Positions 28,420 to 36,589 of a stretch of DNA of 53,087 nucleotides are shown here, piece after piece. This stretch comes from Moorena sp. SIO3H5 (GTDB taxonomy: Bacteria > Cyanobacteriota > Cyanobacteriia > Cyanobacteriales > Coleofasciculaceae). The notes beneath the pieces are model-generated. The model made no database searches and was not told the DNA's origin. It saw only the letters and a list, made by a program, of their open reading frames with translations. Positions within the stretch are counted from its first letter, which is position 1. Each line of letters begins with the position of its first letter. The position numbers and the translations under genes were made by a program. The DNA lies in assembly GCF_010692395.1 (NCBI RefSeq), contig NZ_JAAHHS010000012.1:17029-70115 (forward strand). Reading direction: 5' to 3'.

Positions 28420-29325
28420 CTACTGAGTACTCCCTGTTCTCTTTGCTATATTCCGAAGGGTTTGATATAAGGCTTGAGTATGTATCCAACCTACAAAACC
28501 ACTGTAGAGACAGTCTCCTTCAGGGCTAGCTACAAATACATGGTGTATTAGTAAAGGATTCTGCCAAGTCCGAATGGAAATGCCATTTTTAAATGTTATA
28601 TAGGTCTTGGCTCGGTGAAAATTGCGACCATGACCATCAGTCATACCTGGGACGGAGTGTAATTGTTGAATTAAGCTAGTAATAAAGTCTTCTGGTGGAG
28701 GAGATTTTGTTATAACTGGATTCGCCCAAAATTTCTGGATTTCTGCTGCGACTAACGGATGATTTTTGAGAGCAGCATGACGCAGATTAGGTAAACAAAC
28801 GAATTGACTAGGAGAAAACTTGGTTGTCTGTATTGTAATCGTACCGTCGCTACCGTGATCACTATCACCAGCTATTACTAATGTGGGAATCACTGCGCCA
28901 ATGGACTCTGCTAGTTGTCGGCGGTTGATACCTAAATCCTTTGCGATACCAATACCAATGCCCAAGGGGTCAATAATTCTAGCTAGATCGGCACCACCAA
29001 TAGGAGAACCAATCAACACTAAGGATTCTACTTGTGACCACCAGTCTCGGTGACGACTGAGGAGTTCTAGCCAAATTAAGCCACCCATGGAATGACCAAT
29101 AATTCGGATTGGTGTTTGGGGATATGTGACAATGGTATCTAAGACGATGTGTTCGAGTTGGTTGATTAGGGGTTCTATCCAGAGCCAGGTTTTGAACCAA
29201 CCGAGATCGGGAGCAATGATGGCAGTGCGGGATGTGGCTAAGGATTGGGCAAGGCTTGCGATCGCTTTAGAGTTATCCGCCCATCCGTGTTGTGCGTATA
29301 GAATAAAATCTGGTTTGTCGGTCAT
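28420..29325 (-). CDS. alpha/beta hydrolase, lipase-like
   Basis: The nucleophile elbow GHSMGG (Ser79) follows strand PIRIIGHS; an oxyanion-hole region (YAQHGWADN) is near the start; a late DSDHGSDG and HAALKNHP may provide the acidic residue and catalytic His. The fold is that of alpha/beta hydrolases in the lipase/esterase group. There is no signal peptide, so it acts in the cytoplasm. Substrate is unknown; the C-terminal 80 residues (TYITFKNGISIRTWQNPLLI) are an extra small domain. Confidence 0.75.
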   Translation of the reverse strand: MTDKPDFILYAQHGWADNSKAIASLAQSLATSRTAIIAPDLGWFKTWLWIEPLINQLEHIVLDTIVTYPQTPIRIIGHSMGGLIWLELLSRHRDWWSQVESLVLIGSPIGGADLARIIDPLGIGIGIAKDLGINRRQLAESIGAVIPTLVIAGDSDHGSDGTITIQTTKFSPSQFVCLPNLRHAALKNHPLVAAEIQKFWANPVITKSPPPEDFITSLIQQLHSVPGMTDGHGRNFHRAKTYITFKNGISIRTWQNPLLIHHVFVASPEGDCLYSGFVGWIHTQALYQTLRNIAKRTGSTQ

Positions 29326-29573
29326 TGCCCCTAAATCTAGGATACTGGTAGTTTCTTCTCGATTTTAGGTAGGGCAGTAAACCATGAGTAGGCAATTGTG
29401 ACACTCCCTTGAGGAACACAACACATAATAGGCTTTGCAAGAAAAGGAATGCACCCTAACCGTTGCAGTATCACTGGATTCTTGGAAAGAGATGCTGCAT
29501 AGCATTAGCTACAAGGGCTGAGGGACTTATTCCGGAATAGATATAACCTATTACCAAAACTGTTTGAAACCCG

Positions 29574-30575
29574 ATGGTTCCAGCAATGATGAATACTGTA
29601 GACTATCTCCGGATTAGCTTGATTGACCGCTGCAATTTCCGTTGTCAGTACTGTATGCCTCAAGGAGCAGAGCTTGACTATATCCTACGCCAAGAATTAC
29701 TCACTGACCAAGAACTGCTGACTCTGCTCAAGGAGGTGTTTATCCCGGTAGGGTTTAGAAAGTTTCGCCTCACTGGAGGTGAACCCCTATTGCGTCCAGG
29801 TGTAGTGGAGTTAGTTAGAGCGATCGCATCTTTACCAGAAACACAAGATTTAGCCATGACTACCAATGCCTTTTTACTGGCTGGTATGGCAAACCAACTC
29901 TACCAGGGGGGTTTACGGCGGATTAATATTAGTCTGGACTCCCTCAATCGAGAGACATTTGACAAAATTATTGGCAATCGGGGACGTTCGCGCTGGGAAC
30001 AGACTTGGGAAGGGATAAAAGCTGCCCATCAGGTTGGATTTGACCCGTTAAAGCTGAATGTGGTGGTAATTCCAGGAGTTAATGACCAGGAAGTGCTGGA
30101 TTTAGCTGCTCTAACCATTGACCGCTCCTGGCACGTTCGATTTATCGAGTTTATGCCCATCGGGAACTCCCAGCTATTTGGTGAGCGAGCGTGGGTACCT
30201 TCGGAAGAATTACGGCAGCGGATTCGCGAAAGCTGGGGTTTGATAGAATCGAGTGTCCGGGGTAATGGCCCAGCTGATGTGTTCCAGATTCCTGGTGCCA
30301 AAGGCACCCTGGGATTTATTAGTCAGATGTCAGAATGTTTTTGCGATCGCTGCAATCGGATGCGTCTATCTGCTGATGGTTGGCTGCGTCCCTGCCTACT
30401 TAATGAACAAGGTCAAGTTGACTTAAAAACTGCTCTACGCAGCGGCGTTGATACCGCTGACTTAAGAGAGCAGGTCAGACAGTTGCTGATGATTAAACCA
30501 GAAATCAACTTTAAGGAGAGAGACTCTGGTACTGATAGTTCATATACAAGGACGATGTCACAAATTGGCGGATAG
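29574..30575 (+). CDS. moaA: GTP 3',8-cyclase MoaA
   Basis: The radical SAM cluster motif CNFRCQYC (C20, C24, C27) and the second C-terminal cluster [20 protein letters not shown] (C257, C260, C274) are both present, as is the conserved C-terminal GG. MoaA with MoaC makes cyclic pyranopterin monophosphate, the first step of molybdenum cofactor synthesis. Length is 333, as usual. No other mo-genes are near. It diverges from the hydrolase gene. Confidence 0.97.
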   Translation: MVPAMMNTVDYLRISLIDRCNFRCQYCMPQGAELDYILRQELLTDQELLTLLKEVFIPVGFRKFRLTGGEPLLRPGVVELVRAIASLPETQDLAMTTNAFLLAGMANQLYQGGLRRINISLDSLNRETFDKIIGNRGRSRWEQTWEGIKAAHQVGFDPLKLNVVVIPGVNDQEVLDLAALTIDRSWHVRFIEFMPIGNSQLFGERAWVPSEELRQRIRESWGLIESSVRGNGPADVFQIPGAKGTLGFISQMSECFCDRCNRMRLSADGWLRPCLLNEQGQVDLKTALRSGVDTADLREQVRQLLMIKPEINFKERDSGTDSSYTRTMSQIGG

Positions 30576-30680
30576 TTTTTTAGGTTACAGGTTAGCAGGT
30601 TAGCAGGTTAGCAGGTTAGTCAGGTTAGTCAGGTTGAAGGTTGAAGGTTATTCAGGTTGAAGGTTGAAGGTTACAGGTGT
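30575..30680. repeat. tandem repeats (AGGTTAGC, then AGGTTGA types)
   Basis: Directly after moaA, units of 7-8 bp (CAGGTTAG, GGTTAGT, AGGTTGA) repeat many times. This and the following tract cover most of the moaA-rpsD gap. Confidence 0.8.
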
Positions 30681-30738
30681 TCTTGGTCTTGGTTCCAGGT
30701 TAGCCGGTTCGAGCTTAGTAGGTTCCAGCTTAGAACCT

Positions 30739-30766
30739 TGGCCTTTCCGCCACGCGTGCGCGTTCA
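30739..30766. repeat. mini-palindrome between heptad tracts
   Basis: GGCCTTTCCGCCACGCGTGC followed by GCGTT has the same GGCC-CCACGC-GCGTT parts as the inserts found in genes elsewhere in the window. It separates two heptad tracts of opposite orientation. Confidence 0.55.
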
Positions 30767-30851
30767 ACCTTAAACCTGTTAACTTTCAACCTGTTAACCT
30801 TAAACCTGTTAACCTTCAACCTGTTAACCTTCAACCTGTTAACCTTCAACC
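30767..30851. repeat. tandem repeat AACCTGTTAACCTTC
   Basis: About five copies of a roughly 15-bp unit (AACCTGTTAACCTTC/AACCTTA variants). It is the reverse-complement sense of the AGGTTGA/AGGTTAG tract upstream, so the two could pair into a long hairpin between moaA and rpsD. Confidence 0.8.
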
Positions 30852-30855
30852 CGGG

Positions 30856-31464
30856 TTAGACTTTCCTGGAGTAGTACTCAACCACCAGTAGCTCGTTAAT
30901 TTGTAATGCTACCCATTCCCGATCAATAATCCCATTCACCTTCCCGGTGAAGGTGTTCTTATCAAACTCTAAATGGCTAGGAAGGTTTGCTAAGCCAGGA
31001 AATTCCAAGTTGCGTTCTACTAGACGGCGGGATTGATCACGGTTTCTAACCGCAATCACATCGCCAGGGCGACACTGATAGCTAGCAATATTAACTACTT
31101 GACCATTTACAGTAACATGACCATGATTCACGAGCTGACGAGCCGCTGGGATGGTACCTCCCATACCCATCCGGAAGACTGTGTTATCCAGTCGCATCTC
31201 TAGCAGTTGCAGCAAAGCTTGTCCAGTGGAACCGGTGGCTCGACGAGCTTTACGGACATAGCGAATTAACTGCTTTTCAGTCACTCCGTAGTTATAGCGC
31301 AGTTTCTGCTTTTCTTCGAGACGGATCGCATATTCTGAGCGTTTCCGACGGTTTTGACCATGTTGACCAGGGGGATAGGCACGGCGGGGTGTTTTACGAC
31401 TTAAACCGGGCAAATCACCCAGACGGCGAACGACCCGCAGACGCGGGCCTCTATATCGGGACAT
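30856..31464 (-). CDS. rpsD: 30S ribosomal protein S4
   Basis: The 202-residue protein begins [20 protein letters not shown] and has the cyanobacterial/plastid S4 features: [14 protein letters not shown], the S4 RNA-binding domain ([20 protein letters not shown], then [15 protein letters not shown]) and the end [20 protein letters not shown]4 is a primary 16S rRNA binding protein that starts 30S assembly. A GAGGAAG ribosome binding site precedes the ATG. It is a stand-alone gene, as in most cyanobacteria. Confidence 0.98.
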   Translation of the reverse strand: MSRYRGPRLRVVRRLGDLPGLSRKTPRRAYPPGQHGQNRRKRSEYAIRLEEKQKLRYNYGVTEKQLIRYVRKARRATGSTGQALLQLLEMRLDNTVFRMGMGGTIPAARQLVNHGHVTVNGQVVNIASYQCRPGDVIAVRNRDQSRRLVERNLEFPGLANLPSHLEFDKNTFTGKVNGIIDREWVALQINELLVVEYYSRKV

Positions 31465-31977
31465 ATAACTTCCTCTGTACTATCTTGTGTACTATTTTGA
31501 CTAAAGATTTCCCAAAACTATTATCCTACAATTTATTAGGACAGTGGGCTACCCAACTCATAAGCGATCGCTCTAGGAAAGAAGACGGGGTAAAGGCTTT
31601 GAGGTAAGGTAAGCTATCAGCATTCAGCTATCAGCGATTGGCCTGTGGCCACGGTACTGTTCGCGCAGCGTTTGCGTAGCGCACCTTTGAATAAAATAAG
31701 CTGACTGCTGACCGCTGACCGCTGACCGCTAACCGCTGATGACACAACTACCATCAATAATGCTTGTCAGGTTATATAGTGTCAGGATAATTAGTGATAA
31801 AAAACCGTCTGCGATTAAATCTTAGTCCTTTTCTTCTGGATGATTGAAGCCCATAGACAGCTAGTAAGTGTTTTGCTATGGTTAGTCTTAAATCTAGAAT
31901 AGCATCAACTGTTGATTTGAGGCACTGATTGCCTGTTCATCGATTACTTTTATCTGAGTCCTGATAGGATTTACACC
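31465..31977. other. intergenic region between rpsD and nuclease gene
   Basis: Contains a HIP1-like site near 31564, the composite repeat at 31613-31742 and otherwise unremarkable DNA forming the leader of the nuclease gene. Confidence 0.5.
31613..31742. repeat. composite repeat: heptads, palindrome, heptads
   Basis: Left part has CAGCTAT/CAGCGAT-type heptamers, the middle has GGCCTGTGGCC and GCGCAGCGTTTGCGTAGCGC, then TTTGAATAAAATAAGCTGAC, and the right part has GACCGCT heptamers (four copies). The heptamers on the right are roughly the reverse complement of those on the left. The same architecture is found at 52019-52254. Confidence 0.75.
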
Positions 31978-32694
31978 ATGACAGACTTGATTACTGAAAT
32001 TTTAAGTAAAGTAGGGTCAGTTCCTCCTCAAGTACCGCCATACTTTGAGTCCCTAGAAACCTACGCTGTTAAGAAAGTTTCCGATGCTGACACCATTGAT
32101 GTGATTGATGGCTCCGGAGAAGAGATTACAGTGCGTTTCGTTTACATTGATGCACCAGAAACTCCTAAGGGGTGGGGTTACAAAAAACTTGAGGATAAAA
32201 ATCAGGACAATGCCCTCTATCAAAGTCAATTTAAGTGGGGCAATGAAGGTAAAGACTGGGTCAAAAATTTGGTCGAAGAAAACGGTGATAAAGTTAAATT
32301 AAGAATTACTGACATCGACACTCGCTACAATCGTAGAATTGGCGAAGTTTACTTATTGGATGGCACGTTTCTTCAGCATAGTTTAGTAAAAGAAGGATTA
32401 TCACTGATTTATTACGATTATTTTAGTAAGTGCCCTCGGGAGATGGCTATCTCTCTTCTGTTGGCAGAGGCAGATGCGGAACGCCAAGGCAAAGGGTTAT
32501 GGCAAGAACCGAAGTCAGGATTTATCCAGCCTTGGTTGTTTCGTCTCCTTAAGAAAAAGCAAAAAGCCTTGCTTGGAGACCCAGATGCATATCAGCAGCT
32601 TACAGAAAAAATTCAAACCCTGTTTGAAGACCTAGAAGCTGGCAAAATGACTAACGATCAGTTTGAGGATACCTTTAAGGAGACCCTCAAGTAA
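31978..32694 (+). CDS. thermonuclease-family (SNase) protein
   Basis: The SNase-like domain spans about residues 28-175. Catalytic residues can be placed: Arg53 in TVRFVYIDAPE, Glu61 in APETP, and Arg120 in RYNRRIGEVYL, with the Asp/Thr loop KVSDADTIDV at the front and AEADAERQGKGLWQEP at the end. The family cleaves DNA and RNA in a calcium-dependent manner. There is no signal peptide, so it is cytoplasmic, unlike secreted staphylococcal nuclease. The 60-residue C-terminal helical tail (LLGDPDAYQQLTEKIQTLFE) is an addition. Role could be nucleotide salvage or defence; neighbours do not tell. Confidence 0.88.
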   Translation: MTDLITEILSKVGSVPPQVPPYFESLETYAVKKVSDADTIDVIDGSGEEITVRFVYIDAPETPKGWGYKKLEDKNQDNALYQSQFKWGNEGKDWVKNLVEENGDKVKLRITDIDTRYNRRIGEVYLLDGTFLQHSLVKEGLSLIYYDYFSKCPREMAISLLLAEADAERQGKGLWQEPKSGFIQPWLFRLLKKKQKALLGDPDAYQQLTEKIQTLFEDLEAGKMTNDQFEDTFKETLK

Positions 32695-32879
32695 TACTAT
32701 CAATTGGGTGCATCTCATATTTGTAAAAAATAAGGGAAGTGTGGGGAGATGGGGAGATAGGGAGATGGGGATATTTTTATTATGGGTAATTATCCTAACA
32801 TGAGATAAGTTGATCAACTTATAAACAGTTAATCTAGAAATCATCAATGAATTGTGATAATTTTTTTTACGACTCCCTA

Positions 32880-32933
32880 CTTCCTACTTTCTATTCCCTG
32901 TTTCCTGTTCCCTGTTCTCTGTTTCCTTTACTA
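32880..32933. repeat. 7-bp tandem repeat (TTCCCTG type), degenerate
   Basis: Imperfect units TTCCTAC, TTTCTAT, TCCCTGT, TTCCTGT and TTCCCTG follow each other with a mostly 7-bp period. Same sequence family as the tracts at 36495, 40231 (reverse complement) and 53000. Confidence 0.7.
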
Positions 32934-33036
32934 TAGAAATTTAAGTTATTAGCTAAAAAAAATACCATTATAATCGTTATTTTGTAACTATTTATGAAAA
33001 ATTTTGTAAATTGCTTTGATTTTTTTTGTTTTATTC

Positions 33037-33066
33037 TTGACAATAAGAGTAGCCAATAGTTATATT
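33037..33066 (+). promoter_or_regulatory. sigma-70-type promoter
   Basis: TTGACA (33037-33042) and TATATT (33061-33066) are spaced by 18 bases, a good match to the vegetative promoter. It would start transcription about 80 bases before the ATG at 33154, with a hairpin in the leader. Confidence 0.55.
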
Positions 33067-33083
33067 ATAATCATTGAAAAAAA

Positions 33084-33122
33084 CCGCGCTCTCCGGCCAC
33101 CAACCTGCAAGCGCGGCTTTTC
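33084..33122 (+). terminator. leader hairpin with T-run (possible attenuator)
   Basis: CCGCGCT (33084-33090) pairs with AGCGCGG (33110-33116), followed by CTTTT. It lies between the promoter at 33037 and the start at 33154, so it could attenuate the gene, or end an upstream transcript. Confidence 0.55.
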
Positions 33123-33153
33123 CCCCAAGTTCAATGGAGGTAACTCTATAATA

Positions 33154-33588
33154 ATGGCAAAAAAGCGATTTGTTTATCATTCCATCGATTATCACGAAGC
33201 GTTCGCGTAGCGTGTGTGTAGCACAATAGAGCGCCTTGAACAGCTTGCCCAACAGAGGGAGTTAAAGGGCGAGAATTCCTATCCCTATCCCATGACCGAG
33301 CGCGAGCAAATCTTGATCCGACTTTACAGTTACTCCGAATTGGGTATGACACCGCAACGGTTTTACCAAAAGTGGGACTTGACTAGGGAAGATATGGCCT
33401 TGATCTGCTCTTGCTCCGTTCAAACTGTTAACGGCTGGTTTAACACCAGTTGTCGCTGTTACCCTCCCACTCCTGGTCACTTGCGCCATCTGGCGATTAT
33501 GGATTTCTTGTTGGAGGATTTCGAAACAATTCCTAAACCGTTATTGGAGCGACTGCATCAAGACAGCGATTGTTGTCGAAGGAGGTAA
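33154..33588 (+). pseudogene. HTH-like cyanobacterial gene split by in-frame TAG
   Basis: From the ATG at 33154 the frame reads MAKKRFVYHSIDYHEAFA, then TAG (33208-33210), then continues in the same frame as RVCSTIERLEQLAQQRELKG and on to the stop at 33586-33588. The TAG lies inside GCGTTCGCGTAGCG, a copy of the mini-palindrome found in other genes, so the stop arrived by insertion. The second half has DLTREDMALICSCSVQTVNG, which looks like a helix-turn-helix, and RHLAIMDFLLEDFETIP. It may be translated from GTG 33214, by readthrough, or not at all. Function unknown; probably a DNA-binding protein. Confidence 0.65.
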
Positions 33589-33592
33589 GAAT

Positions 33593-33672
33593 GTAGAATT
33601 AAGAATGTAGAATTAAGAATGTAAAATTAAGAATGTAGAATTAAGAATGTAGAATTAAGAATGTAGAATTAA
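33593..33672. repeat. tandem repeat GAATGTAGAATTAA (14 bp)
   Basis: Six near-perfect copies of a 14-bp unit made of two heptamers, GAATGTA and GAATTAA; one copy has AAAATTAA. It begins a few bases after the stop of the interrupted HTH gene. Confidence 0.9.
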
Positions 33673-33776
33673 ACACCTACACAGAATTAATTACGTACTC
33701 TCAATTTCTGTAATCCTTACATTGTAAGGCTTTGATTTTTGTAAAATGTGTAATCATTTTTGTGTACCTGGTTACA

Positions 33777-33811
33777 AATTCTAAATTCTAAATTCTAAAT
33801 TCTAAATTCAA
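33777..33811. repeat. 7-bp tandem repeat (AAATTCT)
   Basis: Four to five perfect AAATTCT heptamers. It is AT-rich and unrelated in sequence to the adjacent tract but has the same period. Confidence 0.85.
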
Positions 33812-34075
33812 ATCTATTCCCATGGTTGGATTTTTACAAATCAAACAGGGATGCTAGACTGGATTTAATGTAACCTAAAATGACTCTCCCAGGGTTTGCG
33901 ACTTTGGGAGTATTTTACTGGGTGTCAATCATGAAATTACTATATTTCATAATAGTTGTCAAGTCTTTTTTAAAGCTTATTGATAATAGCTAGCAGTTAT
34001 AAATTCGGTGAGGTAAATCAGTTGAGAATTTTAGGGAATAGGTAAAAAATCCTGTATACTTGATTACTATCAGAA

Positions 34076-36589
34076 CTACCGTAATTTTGCTAATTTCTCT
34101 TGAGCATACTGCCGCAGTTTAGGATCAGGGTCATGCTCTGCTCTATTCTGCAATAAGGATCGGGTTTGGGAATGGTTAGGATAATATTTGAGGATGGCCT
34201 GAAGGGCTATTTGTCGAGGATTGTCTATCCAGCTTTTCTTACGCTCAAAGGGGTCATTGAGAGTGCGATGCTCTGAAAGAGCCGCTACGCGAACGCATAA
34301 AAATTTAAATAACCAAGGCTGATTGGCCGTAGGCCACGCTACGCGATCGTGCCAACCTTGAGCTAACTGTTCAATTGCTGCACATCGCACCCACGAATCT
34401 TTATCAGAGCGAGCCGATTGTTGAAGTAGGGGTAAGGTATCTGGGTGGTCTTGGTAACCTTGAGCTAACTTTTCAATTGCTGTAGCTCGTACATCCGAAT
34501 CAGTATCAGAGCGAGCCGATTGTTGAAGTAGGGGTAAGGTATCTGGGTGGTCTTTGTAACCTTGAGCTAACTGTTCAATTGCTGTAACTCGCACCGTCAA
34601 ATATTTATCGGAGCGAGCCGATTGTTGAAGTAGGGCTAAGGTATATGGCTGGTTTTTGTAACCTTGAGCTAACTTTTCAATTGCTATACATCGCACCGAC
34701 CAATTTTTATCAGAGCGAGCCCATGCTTGAAGTAGGGGTAAGGTATCTCGGTGGTCTTTGTAACCTTCAACTAACTGTTCAATTGCTGTAAGTCGCACCT
34801 TCCAATCTTTATCAGAGCGAGCCGATTGTTGAAGTAGGGGTAAGGTATCTCGATGGTCTTGCCAATGGGTGGCTACTGCTACAACAGCTTTAGTGCGAAT
34901 ATCACGAACTAACCTTGCCTCATCTCCATACTGGTAATAATCATGATTTAGATCATAATCACTTAAGTCTTTGAAGCAATTCAGTAATTCAGTATCCGTT
35001 GATTGAATTTCATACCGATTCCTAACCTCAGACAAACAATCTGCTGCCAGAAATAAATTACCAAACTCATCACCTTCTCCATCTTGTGCCATCAAATAAT
35101 CAAGAATTTCTCCAGCTTTGTTGGAATCAATCATGCCCACAATCAATCTGAGCACTTCATGCCAAGATTCATCCCGCCAGTGCTGACCAAATACCTCGGT
35201 TTGTAACTGTTCTAGGGAAATCTCCTGTTTTTTTTCAAATTTCCTGACAAATTCCCAAGCACAGAAATATTCCAAAAATGTCCGATGCACAAAGGCGTAG
35301 TAATCGGCTCCCATGAAACACAATATAAAATTGCGGGTGCGCAACTGATTAATCATTACCTTAGCAACGGCTCTCGGGTCATTAACATCCCGTAATTTAA
35401 GCTCCTCTTTTATAATCGTTTCTAAATCCTCTCCACTAATCAAATTTCCCGCTAACCCTGCTTGATTTCCCTGCATGAAATATGCCACTTTTCCCAGCAT
35501 CTGTTGCTTATCTTGATAATCAATAGTCTTGGGATCAACACGATTATCTTCTAGTAATGCTCGCTCTACATCCCATTGATGGAGCAGTAAGCGAGACGCT
35601 TGGTTATAGAGTTCAGACCGGTCACGAGGCAATTCTTGATTGCGGTTCAGGATTGCCATCATGGTTAGTAATAGGGGATTTACCGCCAGTTGTCGAATCG
35701 GGGAGGATGTGTCTATGGCTTTTTGTAAGCGCTCCTGTTTCCTAACTTTATCCGCTTGATTAGTAAAGGTTAATTCATGCCACTTCTCGATAAAGGTTTG
35801 AATTTGTTCCGACTCCAAGTCTTGGAGCATAACATGATGAAATTCAGCATTTCGTAGCCGTTGGGGTTTATAACCAATGACGCGAGATGTAACAATTACT
35901 CGTACCTTAGGATAGGTATTGGTAAAACGATGAATATCGGTAATCACATCTTCTCGTTTCCCTGGCTCAAACACTTCATCCAAGCCATCAAACATCACTA
36001 ATACTTTACCAGCCTTTAACTGGTGATGCAGTTGATGTTGATTCAGATGACAGATGGAGCCACTGCTTTGATTGCAAAATTCCAAGAAGTTATTACACTG
36101 TCCACTATCGCGATTGCGGATATAGGTGCGTAATTCAATCAGTAAGGGAATTGGTAGAGAAAGGGCAGTATTCAAATCTGTTCTTGCCCAATTTAATGCT
36201 AAATATTGCAGCAAGGTAGATTTACCGGAGCCTGGGTCTCCTAAAACCACCAAATAGGGATAACTTTGAGAGTCCTTAATAACATCCAATACGGATTTAA
36301 GCGGCTGTTGATGATAAAGCTTTTTGGCTCGCTTCAACTCCTCTAGCTCAATTTCTATGTCTAGTTGACCACTGTCTCCCAGTTGTTTATAATAATCTTT
36401 AGGAAGTTCATGAAGAGCTGACGGCATCAGGTCATGAACCTCTCGCACATTTTTTGGCTGAACGCGCACGCGTGCGCGTAGCGCATTAGCTGACTCTCTG
36501 TTCCCTGTTCCCTGTTCTCTGTTCCCTGTTCCCTGTTCCCTGTTCCCTGTTCCCTGTTCCCTACTTCTGCCGCGAAGTCTAGCTTCCAT
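34076..36589 (-). CDS. NACHT NTPase with C-terminal HEAT-like repeat array
   Basis: Residues 113-450 form a NACHT/STAND NTPase: Walker A GDPGSGKST (118-126), Walker B VLVMFDGLDEV (about 196-206), DIHRFTNTYPKVRVIVTSRV, and NPLLLTMMAILNRNQELPRD. A helical region with FVHRTFLEYFCAWEF follows, then five HEAT-like repeats of exactly 34 residues (about 570-745), each like LPLLQQSARSDKDWKVRLTA then IEQLAQGYKDHPDT. Such proteins sense a ligand through the repeats and oligomerise. Two palindromic inserts add in-frame residues near 747-755 and 764-772, and the first about 45 residues are translated from a 7-bp repeat tract. Met55 (36427) is a plausible true start. It overlaps the upstream ATPase gene by 11 bases. 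Confidence 0.88.
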   Translation of the reverse strand: MEARLRGRSREQGTGNREQGTGNREQGTGNRESANALRARVRVQPKNVREVHDLMPSALHELPKDYYKQLGDSGQLDIEIELEELKRAKKLYHQQPLKSVLDVIKDSQSYPYLVVLGDPGSGKSTLLQYLALNWARTDLNTALSLPIPLLIELRTYIRNRDSGQCNNFLEFCNQSSGSICHLNQHQLHHQLKAGKVLVMFDGLDEVFEPGKREDVITDIHRFTNTYPKVRVIVTSRVIGYKPQRLRNAEFHHVMLQDLESEQIQTFIEKWHELTFTNQADKVRKQERLQKAIDTSSPIRQLAVNPLLLTMMAILNRNQELPRDRSELYNQASRLLLHQWDVERALLEDNRVDPKTIDYQDKQQMLGKVAYFMQGNQAGLAGNLISGEDLETIIKEELKLRDVNDPRAVAKVMINQLRTRNFILCFMGADYYAFVHRTFLEYFCAWEFVRKFEKKQEISLEQLQTEVFGQHWRDESWHEVLRLIVGMIDSNKAGEILDYLMAQDGEGDEFGNLFLAADCLSEVRNRYEIQSTDTELLNCFKDLSDYDLNHDYYQYGDEARLVRDIRTKAVVAVATHWQDHRDTLPLLQQSARSDKDWKVRLTAIEQLVEGYKDHRDTLPLLQAWARSDKNWSVRCIAIEKLAQGYKNQPYTLALLQQSARSDKYLTVRVTAIEQLAQGYKDHPDTLPLLQQSARSDTDSDVRATAIEKLAQGYQDHPDTLPLLQQSARSDKDSWVRCAAIEQLAQGWHDRVAWPTANQPWLFKFLCVRVAALSEHRTLNDPFERKKSWIDNPRQIALQAILKYYPNHSQTRSLLQNRAEHDPDPKLRQYAQEKLAKLR
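34272..34297. repeat. mini-palindrome inside NACHT-HEAT gene
   Basis: CTCTGAAAGAGCCGCTACGC followed by GAACGC encodes ALSE and CVRVA at the C-terminus, in frame. It carries the GCTACGCGAACGC core of the dispersed family. Confidence 0.6.
34325..34349. repeat. mini-palindrome inside NACHT-HEAT gene
   Basis: GGCCGTAGGCCACGCTACGC followed by GATCG, encoding the residues DRVAWPTA in frame. Close relative of the insert in the DUF167 gene (same GGCCACGCTACGCGATC). Confidence 0.75.
34360..34862. repeat. 102-bp coding tandem repeat, five copies
   Basis: The word GAGCGAGCC recurs with its third to last bases at 34411, 34513, 34615, 34717 and 34819, spacing exactly 102 bases. It encodes the five 34-residue HEAT-like repeats. 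Copies are very similar at DNA level, so unequal recombination could change the copy number. Confidence 0.9.
36461..36487. repeat. mini-palindrome near NACHT-HEAT start
   Basis: AACGCGCACGCGTGCGCGTA followed by GCGCATT forms an almost perfect palindrome, translated as NALRARVRV in the longer reading of the NACHT gene. It directly abuts the heptad tract. Confidence 0.65.
36495..36562. repeat. 7-bp tandem repeat (TTCCCTG), coding
   Basis: Nine to ten TTCCCTG heptamers lie at the start of the NACHT-HEAT gene. Read on the minus strand they give a repeated REQGTGN peptide, since 7 bp times 3 is one 7-residue period. Confidence 0.9.

Larger units (their letters stand above)
32695..33153. other. 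intergenic region, leader of interrupted HTH gene
   Basis: Holds an 8-bp GGGGAGAT repeat (about 32740-32770), a TTCCCTGT-type heptad tract (32880-32933), and the promoter and attenuator-like hairpin described separately. Confidence 0.5.
33589..34075. other. intergenic region with two tandem tracts
   Basis: Contains the GAATGTAGAATTAA tract and the ATTCTAA tract, then AT-rich DNA to the end of the NACHT gene. No ORF is supported. Confidence 0.5.

Noticed and set aside
30664..30891. 75-codon frame reading LKPVNLQPVN repeats
   Set aside because: It is a translation of the AACCTGTTAACCTTC tandem repeat.
34360..34862. Regular 102-bp repeats looking like a CRISPR or satellite array
   Set aside because: The repeats are coding, keep one reading frame and produce HEAT-like units; there are no spacers or cas genes.
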